DNA from: Cinnamomum chago
Lineage: Eukaryota > Streptophyta > Magnoliopsida > Laurales > Lauraceae
DNA: 64,000 nt
Assembly (NCBI GenBank): GCA_038049695.1
Contig: CP142451.1
Span: forward strand, 70,758,001-70,822,000
Reading direction: 5' to 3'
Below are positions 35,066 through 46,619 of this stretch, piece by piece. Below the pieces are notes generated by a model. It saw nothing but the letters and a program-made list of their open reading frames with translations. It was not told the origin of the DNA and ran no database searches. Position 1 is the stretch's first letter. Each line of letters starts with the position of its first letter. The translations under genes and the position numbers were made by a program.

Positions 35066-35661
35066 GGCTTCACTCCCATTTTTTAACAGGGACAGCCCCT
35101 TCCCCTTCTTCCAATCAGCGATGGAGACACGCAGCAGCAGTTGCAGAGGCGGCGGCAGCGGCGGTTCCGGTGAACCTGAGTGCTGCGATATTCTGCAACC
35201 AGGGACAGATTTGCAAGTCACTTGCTTTTCAGTCTTCTACACAGATCGAACCCAGGCTCTTCCCGTTCTCCGATCAGTTTTACAAATTCAGAGAAAATCT
35301 AGGAAATTCGGGCACTGACTATGACCCAATCCCAGAATAGTGCCCTACCTCCTATTCTTCTTCGTCTGCGCAGCAGTCCAAGACCGAAGGACGATCTTCT
35401 TCTCCGTTAACAACGGGCATGCACGACTGTAACGTTCGAGTTTTGTTCTCTGTAACAGAGCAAAACCCTTCGGCAACCCTTCTTATTCTCTGCGATTAGT
35501 GTGGCCTACCGAGATCAAAACGATCTTCCTCTCTGGACGATCTGGAAAACGGTATCTCAATCTTGAGATCCAATCCATCAATCACACAGCCACAACTCCA
35601 GCCCTTTAAGATCTGATCCTTTGAATCTCCTCCGATCACGCGCAACGCTCTGTTACTAGTT
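35066..35661 (-). other. copia A 5' leader, outer part, with primer-site relic
   Basis: Continuation of the copia A leader after copia B. The minus strand at 35647-35658 reads tagtaacagagc, two changes from the usual tggtatcagagc primer site, three bases inside the 5' LTR. Otherwise no gene is seen. Confidence 0.6.
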
Positions 35662-35939
35662 TGTTGTGATCTACACAAGAGATTTACGTGGTTCGGCTTT
35701 TGGCCTACGTCCACGGGGAAGATGGGAGAATTTACTATGTAATCAAAAGAGGTGTACATCATAAAGACTCTTAGCCTCTATTTATAATATCAGCCTCAAA
35801 ATCCTATTACACCCAAACAATACTTCTAATTATAGTAGACCTACAATAATAGACCTACTTCTAATCACAGCAGAACATGGACAATCCAGGGGCCCGGTTT
35901 ACTAGATTTATTACTTCTATTGAGCTATACAACCTAACA
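35662..35939 (-). repeat. 5' LTR of copia A (278 bp)
   Basis: Starts tgttgtgatc and ends caacctaaca on the plus strand. Partner of 16518-16828. Confidence 0.87.
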
Positions 35940-36150
35940 GTATCAGATGTGAGTGGTGCCCAATAAATCTATGACCAAAGACAGCCGATCCATGGCCATC
36001 CAGAAATATAACCATTCCTCATCATGCCAAGATGACTGGACATAGAGAATTGCAAGACCTGGATCCGGAGTTGCGTGAAGAACAATAACACTAGACTCCA
36101 TCAATGTCGTTAGGGATGACCGGGCGAACTGTGTTTCTCCATGAATTTAT
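35940..36150 (-). pseudogene. GLR pseudogene, fragment 2
   Basis: Minus-strand reading gives TLMESSVIVLHATPDPGLAI, then HLGMMRNGYI in a second frame, then a degraded WMAMDRLSLVID. Plant GLRs have this order (an ESRV-VVH-PD-GL stretch, then LGMM-GYVWI-TDWL) in the amino-terminal ligand-binding domain. The part expected between fragment 1 and this one (a few dozen residues) is missing, so a deletion preceded or accompanied the insertions. It abuts the solo LTR at 36151 and copia A at 35939. Confidence 0.75.
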
Positions 36151-38936
36151 TGTCACATCCCAGTCCTGAGATTACCCGACCAAGGTAGCCTCCAAGGTGT
36201 GACATGCGTACTCCCGTGACCTTCACACCTGTCTTGGGTCAAGCACAAGTCACGAAGGATGAAATTTCACTTGTGAGACATGCTCATAGGCACCTGTCCT
36301 TGTACATTTTCAAAGTGGAAGCATCTAAAATAAAATATTAATTGGTATCATATCATGAGCTGTCCCAAACATTCAAGTTCATAGACAAAAGATGATTCAT
36401 TCACTATAAAGAAGTAGAGATCATAATCCTTACTCTACCTCACTATTACAAAAGTATATGTAAAAGAAAGTACTTTCCAAAAGTAGTCTAACAACATATA
36501 CATACTAATCAAGTTCAAAATCACAAGAGAAGATCTTCCTAGTTTTCCCTCAAAAGAGAAGACTCATGACGCTATCCAGAAACATGGCTAAACAGCACCC
36601 TCAGCTGTCCATTCTATTTGGCTTACCAGTACCTCATTGGCCTCCTCCTTTCCCTTCATGGTCTCCTCAAGACCGGGAGTGGGGTCTTCGTCTGTAACAC
36701 CAAGAATAGTTGGTGAATATGACGATTCAGCAAGTATAAATAATAACGACTATGCATATTGTGTCAATTAGAATTAATGACGAGTGATTGGAAGAGAGCA
36801 TATAAAGGTGAACTAGGCAATTGTGCAATCGAATAAATCATGCTTTTATGAATTAATAATAAATGAGATTATACAAACTACTTGGTTACTACATAAGCTA
36901 ATCCTTCCCCCCAATTAGAGAGGGAATCACGTTGGGACGTCATCGGTGACCCGGCCAAATGTTCATCTGGATACCCAGTTCTGGAGTTCTGGTGCTCCAA
37001 ACTATCAACTGCGCAGCGACTTTAATTGTTCTAAACCATGAGTCAACCTTGGCAGGTATCATCTTGTCGAAGCTGAGCACTATCGGCTCCTTTGGATCAA
37101 TTAACAATTTGAACTTGAGTAGAATACACTATTCATATCATTCAGTATGATTTAACCAATTCCACTTAAGACATACTCAATTTACCTTATATGCGGTATA
37201 CATTGGTATTGAAATGACAATTAAATTAACAATACAGATAAAGTATAGTTTATGTAGATGGATATTCATTTATCATATGAAGTCATTGATATAGTCAACC
37301 AATATGCACATGTATTGTAATCAAGAGAGTCAAGGTGATTTACTAGCCAACCCTAAACTATTTATCCGTTGTCTTTCATTTTCCATTCCGATGTGAGGTT
37401 AAAGGATTCGATGCGTTGCTCTCTTTATTTTGGTGTCATAAGTATAAACGAATCACATCGACTTCCCTAACTCAACACCCTTGGTGAAATAATAGATCAA
37501 TCGGATAATTTGCATGACTAGTCTTAGCCTCTGAAGACCTTTCATACATTTGCCATTTCCTTTAGGCATATGACAGGTCAAGGTTCTGGTCTAAGGTCCT
37601 AAAAATTCTATTAAAGTCTCTAAGGCCTTATTGGTTAATATATATATATATAAAGTCTAATCATCTTTAAGAACACTAATGAAGGGTTAACATTGTCTTC
37701 AATCAGTCTAAAAATCAGTAGTTTGGTCAGTAAAGGGCCCAAAATAGAACACCAATTCGCTCTAGCAAACCCAGAGTCCACTAGAGCAAACCCATACCAG
37801 AGAGTCTACTCGCTATAGCGAGCAACCCAGAATTCCACTGCGGAATTCTGTGTCCTCATCCTTGCTTCCCATGACTCCAACTCCTTTTGGATTACTCATG
37901 CACTCAAAATCTGAGCCTACATGCTCATCCAATTATCCATCTCATTCATCTATTCCACAACCATTACATTATGCATCATGATTTCTATCTCATAAATCCA
38001 TTCAATTTTAAAAAGAAAGAAACAATAAAATGAGAGGCTAATACAATGAAATTTCATCATTCAATCAAGAATTGAACACATGCATAATCAATAATTGCTT
38101 ATACTTGCCTTGAATCAAGCTTTGAACTCTCTTTTCTCTTTTCTTGGCTCAAAGATAAGAAAATCACCCAAATTACAAACCCTAATAAGAGAAACATATA
38201 TGAGAATGTATGCATGCATGCCAATTTGATAATGGGAATGTACGCATGAGATGTATAAGAGTCCTTTGACTCAATTGTAACCAAATTTCAGAAATCAGTC
38301 ATTGAAATCTCACCTTTGATAGCAAATGGAAGGCTGTAGGAAAATGGTCTTGCCAAACAAAGGAGATGGGACGGTAGAGAAGAAGATGGAGAAGCAAAAT
38401 CTCCCCTTTACATTTACGTGCAATGCCCTCTTCGCTCAATTTGAAGAGATGAAAAGGGAGAAAATAGAGGAAATGATAGAAGAGGGCTTCTCTCTCACAG
38501 CCAACATGAAATGAACGAATGTAGTGGAAAGGCTATTTTAAGTAACAATTTTCACAGCTTTATAAAGAAAGTCCACATTCATGATCATATTTCCAATTTG
38601 AGTCAAATGGTGGCCCACTTACTCAATGTGTAGTCAAATGAAGTAGAGTTCAATACGAAAATTGACGTGCTCGTTGAGATACACGCGATGATGCCAAGAT
38701 GACGACGTACACATGATGCAAAATCAGAAAATCTATATTTACGAAAAAGTCTCTGGGTTTACCTAAATGAGCCAAATCAGATTTAGTCTACCTATCCAAG
38801 ACCCAATGTCTAACCCAAAAGCTAAAATAAGACTACTTTACTCTAAAGTGATTTAATTAGAATCTAAGTATATTTAAATTAAATAAAATATAATTAATTA
38901 AGGCTAAACACAATTAAATTGGGTTGGGGTGTAACA
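36151..38936. mobile_element. solo LTR, 2786 bp
   Basis: Starts tgtcacatcc and ends ggggtgtaaca, with an exact tttat duplication on each side (36146-36150 and 38937-38941). No primer site, polypurine tract or coding region, so it is a solo LTR left by recombination, probably of a gypsy family different from the Tekay-like one. It contains gctctagc, actagagc and cgctatagcgagc palindromic motifs at about 37755-37830. It interrupts the GLR pseudogene. Confidence 0.9.
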
Positions 38937-39285
38937 TTTATCCTCTAGTGCAGATATCCCACTTCTACCAAAATCACCATCAATAAATATAGCAATTACT
39001 TGTCTCCAATCATGGTGGTCAACCATGTTACGGTCTTTATAAGACTTAATTTGATAAGTTTCATCAGTCTTGGGGCTTTTAGCGTATTGGTTAGGTCCAT
39101 AACAAACCAATTCGGCAATCACAACCATCTGAAACAAATCATTTGCACCGTCGGTAGTACTGTAGTGAAGATAGGGAGGGATTTGTGGCTGCAAATGATA
39201 TAAGAGGAACACGGAGTTCGTTCGCACTGTGTGAACCCACATGAGCAATTGAAAATAGACTTGAAAGGAAAAGAGGGATTTAGGG
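38937..39285 (-). pseudogene. GLR pseudogene, fragment 1
   Basis: Minus-strand reading gives [20 protein letters not shown] and [12 protein letters not shown]. After a frame change come [16 protein letters not shown], a 70 bp unrelated stretch, and DWRQVIAIFIDGDFGRSG ending ISALEDK at the solo LTR. This is the amino-terminal (LIVBP-like) domain of plant glutamate-receptor-like channels, plasma-membrane cation channels. A possible splice acceptor (cctttcaag) lies just upstream at about 39262. The frameshift and truncation make it a pseudogene. Confidence 0.85.
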
Positions 39286-41906
39286 ACTCAGTAAAGCCAA
39301 AGAATGTATGAAGAAAAAGCGGCTCTAACCAGGCAGAACCAGAAAATTTTCATTTGGTATTGACACATGTTCGGTCATTATGTTAAGCCAACATAAGAAA
39401 AATAAAAAAATAAAAATAAAAACACTAAAAAAATATCTATCGCATTAGGATTTTACCAAACTTTTTTAGGTGGCCAACATAACAAAAATAAAAAATTTCA
39501 TAGCACTAGGCGGATTTTCAAATTTCTTGGAGGGCCATGGCCACCCCCAACCCCCCTTTAGTTCCACCCCTAACCCCCCTTTAGTTCCACCCCTATTCTT
39601 AACATAGGTCACATAGGTCCCGAATCCCAATACCTATGTGCAATTTAGTCGAAATTGAATCCATATCACATTAATTATCCATATCACACTAATTAATGTT
39701 TTGTGAGATTCTTTATAATTTTCAAGTAAAAAAACCCTAGAATTTAAGGTTTCATAGACCAACTGTGAAGTTGCATGATATACATTTCAATTTACTAGTG
39801 AGTAAATGTTTAATGAGTGTAAATTAGATAAAGTATCAATTAATAGAACTATGACAAGGTGCATATAGTTGTTTTCCGATTCAATTCAGCCAAAATGGCC
39901 AAATAAATCTGGTTTGGTCATGTGTGGATGAAATGAACCACCACATTATAAGTATTCGGTTGGAAATTTGGAGAGTTTCAGTCGAAATCCATTAATTTGA
40001 CCAAAACGAGCTTTGAGTTATTTTTTTAAATGAAGGGCCTATTACAAATATCAACCCAATAAATTCCTCAATATCCCTTTTTCATCGGAAAATGAAACCT
40101 TCCCCTCCCAGAACCCTTTTGCCACTATTCGAGTGCTCCCTACCCATTTGTTTCTCCTGTGCAGGGGCGGACTCAGGTAGAAGGGGTTGGGGATTTTTGG
40201 AAAAAGCTAAAAATCTTCAAAAACCCTCCTACATGTTTTGAAAATTAATATGTACTTTTTTACATTTTCCCCCTTCTCCTAATATTTCTTTTACATGGAG
40301 CCCCAAGTTGAATTACTTGGGTCCGGCTTGCTCCTATGCGTCTCTTGTCAAAGGCAAGTTGCAGTGTCAAAAAAGAAAAGGGGACTGAGAGTAGCGTATC
40401 TATATGCCGATGGAGACAAGAGAGCTCCTCCTCCTCCTACTCCTCATCTTCTTCTTCTTCTTCTTCTCTATTCTTGTTTAATAAAAGGGGCCAAGCAGTT
40501 TCAGCCAATATTTCGAGCTTTTCGGAACATGGCCATCCCACTTATCATCCAAACCGTTTAAGAAAAATATCATGCTTATACTAGGTCCTCGGCTAAAAAT
40601 TACTCTAGTAAGAAATGGGCCTGTTGCCAAATTATAAAATGTGGATTTTTATAAGGATTTTGTCAGAAAAACCGAAATTTCACCATTCCAAAAAAAAAAA
40701 AAAAAATGGGGGAACAAAATTCCAACTCTTGGCCATATATTAGTAAAATTGCATAATTAATTTAGTATATTAAATTAAATGTATAACCTATATGATATTT
40801 TTAAATTCAATATAGTTTTTTATATTTTCATATATGGTATATCTATATTTTTACTTTTTGAAAATACGGAATTCCAAAATGTTTCATTGAAATTCTGAAT
40901 AAGTCAAAATATCTCAATTTGGAGGCTAAACTAAAGTAGGGTCTAAAGGAAAATTGACAACTATGGTAAGGTAGCTGATTGATCATAGGTTGGTCTATAT
41001 AGGCTCTACAAACTTGGTTCTATATAAATCTTATGTTATTTATTATAATGATAATGATAGAAAACACAGGCATGTCATTTTGTTTTTCCTCTAGTAAATA
41101 TTCACACCCCACACCTCGTATCTAAGTCCCTCACCATTAGCACTATAGGTAAGGATTAACAGGTAGTCCTGCCCATGAAATGAAACAGCCGCATTTGTCT
41201 AAGACATTGATAACCCATTAGGGCGGCACCTTAGTTTTAATTAATCCCAGCCATGTTTGTTTACACACCATAAAGTAAAAGTAAGCCCAACGATCAAATA
41301 GTTTCCCTAGTAAATTAGTAGTGTCTAGCTTTCAGAAACAATTTGATGAAGCAAAAATATAAAAAGAAAAGGTCAATGGTGATTATAAGCATCAGTTTTT
41401 TATTGCTATTTGAATCAAATTAAAATCAAGCATTAATTAGGTTCGGATCCGGATCTGGTTCACTATAAACTCATTGTGACCCTTTTTTCCGCCATGTTGG
41501 TGGGGACAATCGATCCCAAGACATTTATACAAAACTTGACAAATTAGCATGCGGAGACCACTCAACCGTGCATGAGTGCATCGGCCGTTGCAACCTATTT
41601 AATTATGTACGTTGATGTAGTAGCCACCACGTAGTCCATTTTCCAATGCACAAGACAACACGTGGTTTAAGAGAATTTTGCAATGAAGAGAAAAGTTTTT
41701 CTTACTTTTTATATACCCGTTATTTCATACCACAATTTTTTCTAGCAAAAAAAAAAAAAGGTGAATATATTTTCTAGATAAAGGTCTTGATTTCAAATGG
41801 GAGGAAAAAACGGTAGGATTTACATTCAACTAGGTTTGATATGGGCTATCTCTCCCTCCTTCTACTTTGAAATATATATATATATATATATATATATTAT
41901 GAAGAT
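39286..41906. other. A/T-rich stretch without genes
   Basis: No gene seen. At about 39555-39595 a 22 bp unit (acccccctttagttccacccct) is duplicated head to tail and looks like the end of a hAT-type element. A caggggcggactcagg end-like sequence is at 40163. A (TA)n run lies at about 41872-41898, and there are several A-runs (40686-40706, 41746-41758). Short open frames here look like chance. Confidence 0.5.
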
Positions 41907-44900
41907 TGTCACGCCCCCCGTTCGGGACCTCGGGGGCGGGAATGGGATTTAGCATAAATTATATTTTTCTCCCAAGATCCGCGTGTGTGAAGACAACACA
42001 TACCAACATATTCTGAATATTTTGCGGAAGCTTTCGTGGCATTGCGACCCGGAGTCCGTGGCCATCGGATTCCGCATCGCACTCAACCTTTAGCATATAG
42101 CTATCATATCAAGAATCATATCAGACTGGAGTAAACCATCACAATAAATTACAGAGCTGACAGTAACAGGATATTACATTCTCATATATGTTCCAGTTAC
42201 AATTATCAATGTACATTAATTAAGAATTCCAAGAAAAATGCTAATAAAAGTCATACAACAATAAGCTATAATCACTACCCCATATATGACGTAGCTCCGA
42301 TGTCAAACCCAATGTCTACATGACATAGCCGACAAAACAACCTGCAAAACATGGCTCCACAGCCATCCCAAGCACTCAACTCGGGACGAAGAAATCTGAA
42401 TCTGAGTACCAAAAGTAGTGGGTCAGACACGACGGTCTGGCAGGTGGATGAAAAGATCATAAATATACTGAAGAATAAAACATATGATAAATCATGCTAT
42501 TCGATCAAATGCTGCATATAATTAAACGGGTGCAAAATCGTGGATCTCGGGCAAAACATGTATTCGTTTCAAGCATGGGTAAAACATGAATATCTAATAA
42601 AACATGTGTTCATTTACATCATCTAAAATCATAGATATTTGACAATCGGGTGTTCGTCTAAAACATGTATAAATATAGTGGTTTGACAAAACAAACGTTC
42701 ATTTGAGACTAAGGTAAAAACATAAGTATACAACAAACCATGTATTCATAGCGGTCTAGCAAAACCAATGTCCATTTGAAACATATGTAAAAATACGGAT
42801 ATTTAACAAACCGGATGTTCATTTAAAATAGGTGTAATCAAAGAAATCTGACAAGACTAATGTTCATTTAAACATATTTCAAGGCATGGATATTAAATAA
42901 CTCAGGTAATCATTTAAAACAAGTATAAACATAGGAATCTGACAAAACACGTGTCATTTAAAACATATTTCAAAGCATGGATATTTCACAATTCGGGTAT
43001 CCATTTAAAACATGTGTAAACCTAGGGATCTGACATACCAAATGTCATTTAAAACAAAGCACAGATATTTAACAATTCGGGTATTCATTTAAAACATGTG
43101 TAATCATATAAATCTAGCAAAATCATTGATCGTTTGAAACATATGTAAAAGCATGGGTATTCACCCAACCGGCATTCATTTAAAACATGTGCGTGTACAA
43201 AGAACAGAAAATAATGTAATAATAACTGAATTTACATTGGAGAATATGAACACTTGTTTAAATAACAACTTTCATAAAGGAAACGAATCATTTATCGGAA
43301 AGCAAGTAAGCAATATAAAACGTGTCGGGTATCCAAGGAATCGGGAACTGGCAAGATGGCAATCACAAGAAGCTAAGTCCTCTATCACCGAAGTGACAAG
43401 AGTATAACGAGACGTTGGTCTCAGTCACACAAGGTGAGGAGACTCAACGCAAATCATATATACAATATAAATATACGGGAACGGGACGACGGTAGTGAAC
43501 CGGGTATCGGGACCGGACCACGGCAATAACCGGGCATCGGGATCCAAACTGCAGCTGGCGGGACGGGAGGGGGATCTCCAAGTCGGTGGATCAAACCGAC
43601 AAGGTTATCTAAGCTTAGTGATGCCGACTCATAGGTCAAATACAATCGGGACATATGCAAGTAAACCAAGTACAAATACATAATCAAACGGGCAAGACGG
43701 GGGTGCTCAAGGGCACACTGACATAACATGTGGTGCAATGCACTTCGGGACAAATAACTGTTACTAGAGTAACTTCAATGCTTTCGGGAAAACAAGTCAT
43801 GTAATGCAAATCTTGGAAATGAGGTGAAACAATGAACTATTACAATTTCGGGTAAAATATAGGTTTCAAGATCTATTTAAGTGAATAGGGGTCCCGTATG
43901 TCGATTATAATATTTACTTGGTACTCCTTGAATTTGAAGACATTCCGGGCTCCTTATGTACTTTACGATTTTCAAAACTTTACATAAGCTTCTGGATAAT
44001 ACTAGATGCTACAATAGAAAATCAAGACTATAAATGGTCCATCCTAGGCATGACGTTAATCCGGAAGCATCGAGTAACCTACTCAATCACCGAAGGGGAT
44101 AGGATTCGCGATAACCAAGGAAATAGACTTTGTGTATAGGTATAAGAAAGATATCGCATCGTTTCGTACCGTTCAAGATTGAATTGGATTAACTTCGATG
44201 CATCCGAACCAACCGTGAAGAGCATCGGCTCAAGACGCCCTCACATATGGTCAAATGAGTCCAAGAAGGGTAGCCAAGGTCTCACCTAGAACCAAGAATT
44301 AGTGCCTAGATCATCACCATTCTTTCTTTTAGTTCCCTAGTCTTGGAGACCTTAGATTAGGGCATAATTAGTCTCAACACTAAGGTATATACCCCTAGGA
44401 CTCATAGAAAGCCCAAATGTTTCCAAAAAAAAACAATATCAAATTTCACTTCGGTCCGATCGATCGGCCTAAAAAGCCTCACAGTTAATGACAGTCCGAT
44501 CGATCGGCCTGCATGTCCGATCGATCGGACCTGGGTGTATCAGGTCCGGGAAAGACTTGATTTTTCTCCCTTTTTTTTCCTTTCCTTCCAACACCTATAC
44601 AAACTGAGTTTTTCCTTGCTTCAACAACATCTTAACTACAATAAAACTCCCATCAAAACTCCCTTGAAAATTAAATCTAAACACCTCTTTCTTCTCATTT
44701 CACATTAAACAAAGTGAAGAATCCCCAATATACACAAGGGTCCATTTGAGCCAAAAATCTAGAGATAAATCAAGACTATTAATTCACATTTCCTTAACAA
44801 AAGATGATTTAACAAAACTCCTCAAATGAACATCAATTTCAAATCAATGCAAGCTAGTAAACATAGACATGAATGGAAAACCAACCCCATTCACTATAAA

Positions 44901-46083
44901 ACCATATGAGCAAATCTTGACCAAATGGAATGCATACATTTCCAAGAGATTAACAAGAGAGAAACAACCATTAATATGCAATTTCGAAATCAATATATGT
45001 GGCAAGAAGCATATGTGCAAACATGTATTCCATGATCAAGAACAAGTAATAAAACTTAGGATTTTCTCATAAAACTTTGATAACATTAAAACCATCCATT
45101 CATCCACTTGCCTTGGGTTCCAATCTAGCAAATCAAGCCTCTAATCACCTCTCAAGCTCAAGATCAACAATCTCTACAAAAAGCCCAAAACAAACCCTAA
45201 AATGGGTCAAACAATGAAAGACAAGGAATGGGCTCAAACCAAGCTAGGAAATAGCACTTAAGGGAAAGCCATTGCACATCCAAGGAAAATGGGAAGGAGT
45301 CCTTACCTCTAGAGTCATGAATCAACAAGAAGAAGCTTGCAATAGGGGCTGCCCACCTTGGTTTCCCACGAAAATGGTGTCAAACAAGAGAGGAGATGAA
45401 GGAGAAGAAGTTGCCGGAGTTCCCTCGTCGGATTGGTGGCTTGGAAGCTCCATTAGAGCAAGAGAAATGGAAGAAATGAAGGAGAAGGGCTGCTGGCACT
45501 GTAGCTGGGAAGTTTCAGTCGATGGAATGGAGAAAATGAGGGAGAAGAAGAGAGTGGAGTCATCTTATAATGGCTGGGTGTGGGCCCCACTACACTTAAA
45601 ACTTGCCAAGGGTAAAACATCTATTTGTTGGCCTCGGATGCGATCGACGAAGAAGAGAAAAATGTTTCTCATAAAATCGAGTTTCCAAAAAGTATAATTT
45701 TGGAATGGTTCTGAGATCTCGAAATTTGGATCCAGATTCAATGTGAAAAGACAGATTTTGCCCTCCGGACTGGAAAAACTGATTTTCGGAGCTTCGAATG
45801 GGTACGGAGTGAAAACGAAAGTTGTAGAGGTTAACAAAATAAGTCAAATGAGGCTAAAACAAGAATTATCAGGAATTTCGAATAACCTCTCAATCACGCG
45901 CAAAGTCACTAAAAGAACCCCCAAAGGGTCCCACTAATCACAAGGGCCCTCAAAATTCCCCAAAACTAGAGAAAAATCATTCTAGCTCACAAACTCAACC
46001 CAACAAATACTAATCCCACTAAAAGAAACTAATCCACAAATAAAACAACAATAATCCAAGAGATTAGGGGTCGGGTTCTCACA
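41907..46083 (-). mobile_element. solo LTR of the Tekay-like gypsy family, 4177 bp
   Basis: Starts tgtcacgccccccg and ends ggtcgggttctcaca, with an exact aagat duplication (41902-41906 and 46084-46088). Shares ordered motifs with the other Tekay-like LTRs (cgacggtctggcag, tcagtcac.aggtgagga, caagtcggtggatca, cgggctccttat, tcaaacaatgaaa). No internal sequence. The interval 42480-43200 is a run of imperfect ~60-70 bp repeats around aaacatgtgtaaa/catttaaaa. A cluster of ccgatcgatcggcc motifs lies at 44449-44535. Confidence 0.92.
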
Positions 46084-46136
46084 AAGATAGATATATGCAA
46101 GGGCGGACCTAGGTGTAGGTCATGCCCCCTCCCCCC

Positions 46137-46459
46137 TGTTAGGAACGGAAACACACGCACGATCTACGAGACAATCACACAATCAATCCACGAGACACGG
46201 ATATACGTGGTTTGGCAAGATTACCTACGTCCACAGAAGATTCACGCCGTTCACTATTATTGGAAATTCTCATAAGAGTATAAGCACTCACTGTCTCTCT
46301 TGTTCTCTCTCAATTTCACCATTAAGTACAATGCTCCCACCACCCCGTATAAATATATGAAGCCATATACTTCTAGACACCTACAACCATCGAATCTGGC
46401 CTTATAATAAATGGTCCAAATTAAATCGACAAACATACTAAATGGCATTGACAATAACA
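46137..46459 (-). repeat. 3' LTR of copia C (about 323 bp)
   Basis: On the plus strand it starts tgttaggaacgg and ends gacaataaca. It holds gatatacgtggtttggc followed by cctacgtccac, the same paired motif as the copia A LTRs. The inner edge is less certain because no clear polypurine tract was found. Confidence 0.65.
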
Positions 46460-46619
46460 GAACAAGGCTAAGAATCTCGATACCTCATCTCTATGCTTGA
46501 AGATTAACTGAAGCCGAGCACAGCTTCAGTTTCTCTCTAGTCATCACCTTTGTGAACATATCTACAGGATTCTCACTTAATAAAATCTTCTCTAGTGTTA
46601 ACACTTTTTCTTCTAGAAG

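Larger units (their letters stand above)
16518..35939 (-). mobile_element. copia A: degenerate Ty1/copia element with nested insertions
   Basis: Bounded by tgttgtgatc (16518) and aacctaaca (35939) and flanked by an exact 5 bp duplication, gtatc (16513-16517 and 35940-35944). LTRs are 16518-16828 and 35662-35939 and differ at roughly 10% of aligned positions plus an indel of about 34 bp, so the insertion is old. Gag, protease and integrase relics are at 21890-24160; RT is mostly deleted and RNase H is absent. It contains a gypsy LTR, a solo LARD-family LTR and copia B. Confidence 0.88.

Noticed and set aside
40163..40330. hAT element starting caggggcggactcagg
   Set aside because: No convincing partner end or 8 bp duplication was found.
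40085..40584. Open frames on the plus strand with Ser- or Leu-rich runs from a ctcctcctac/cttcttctt stretch
   Set aside because: Low-complexity repeat translation; no start context or domain, and they overlap in different frames.
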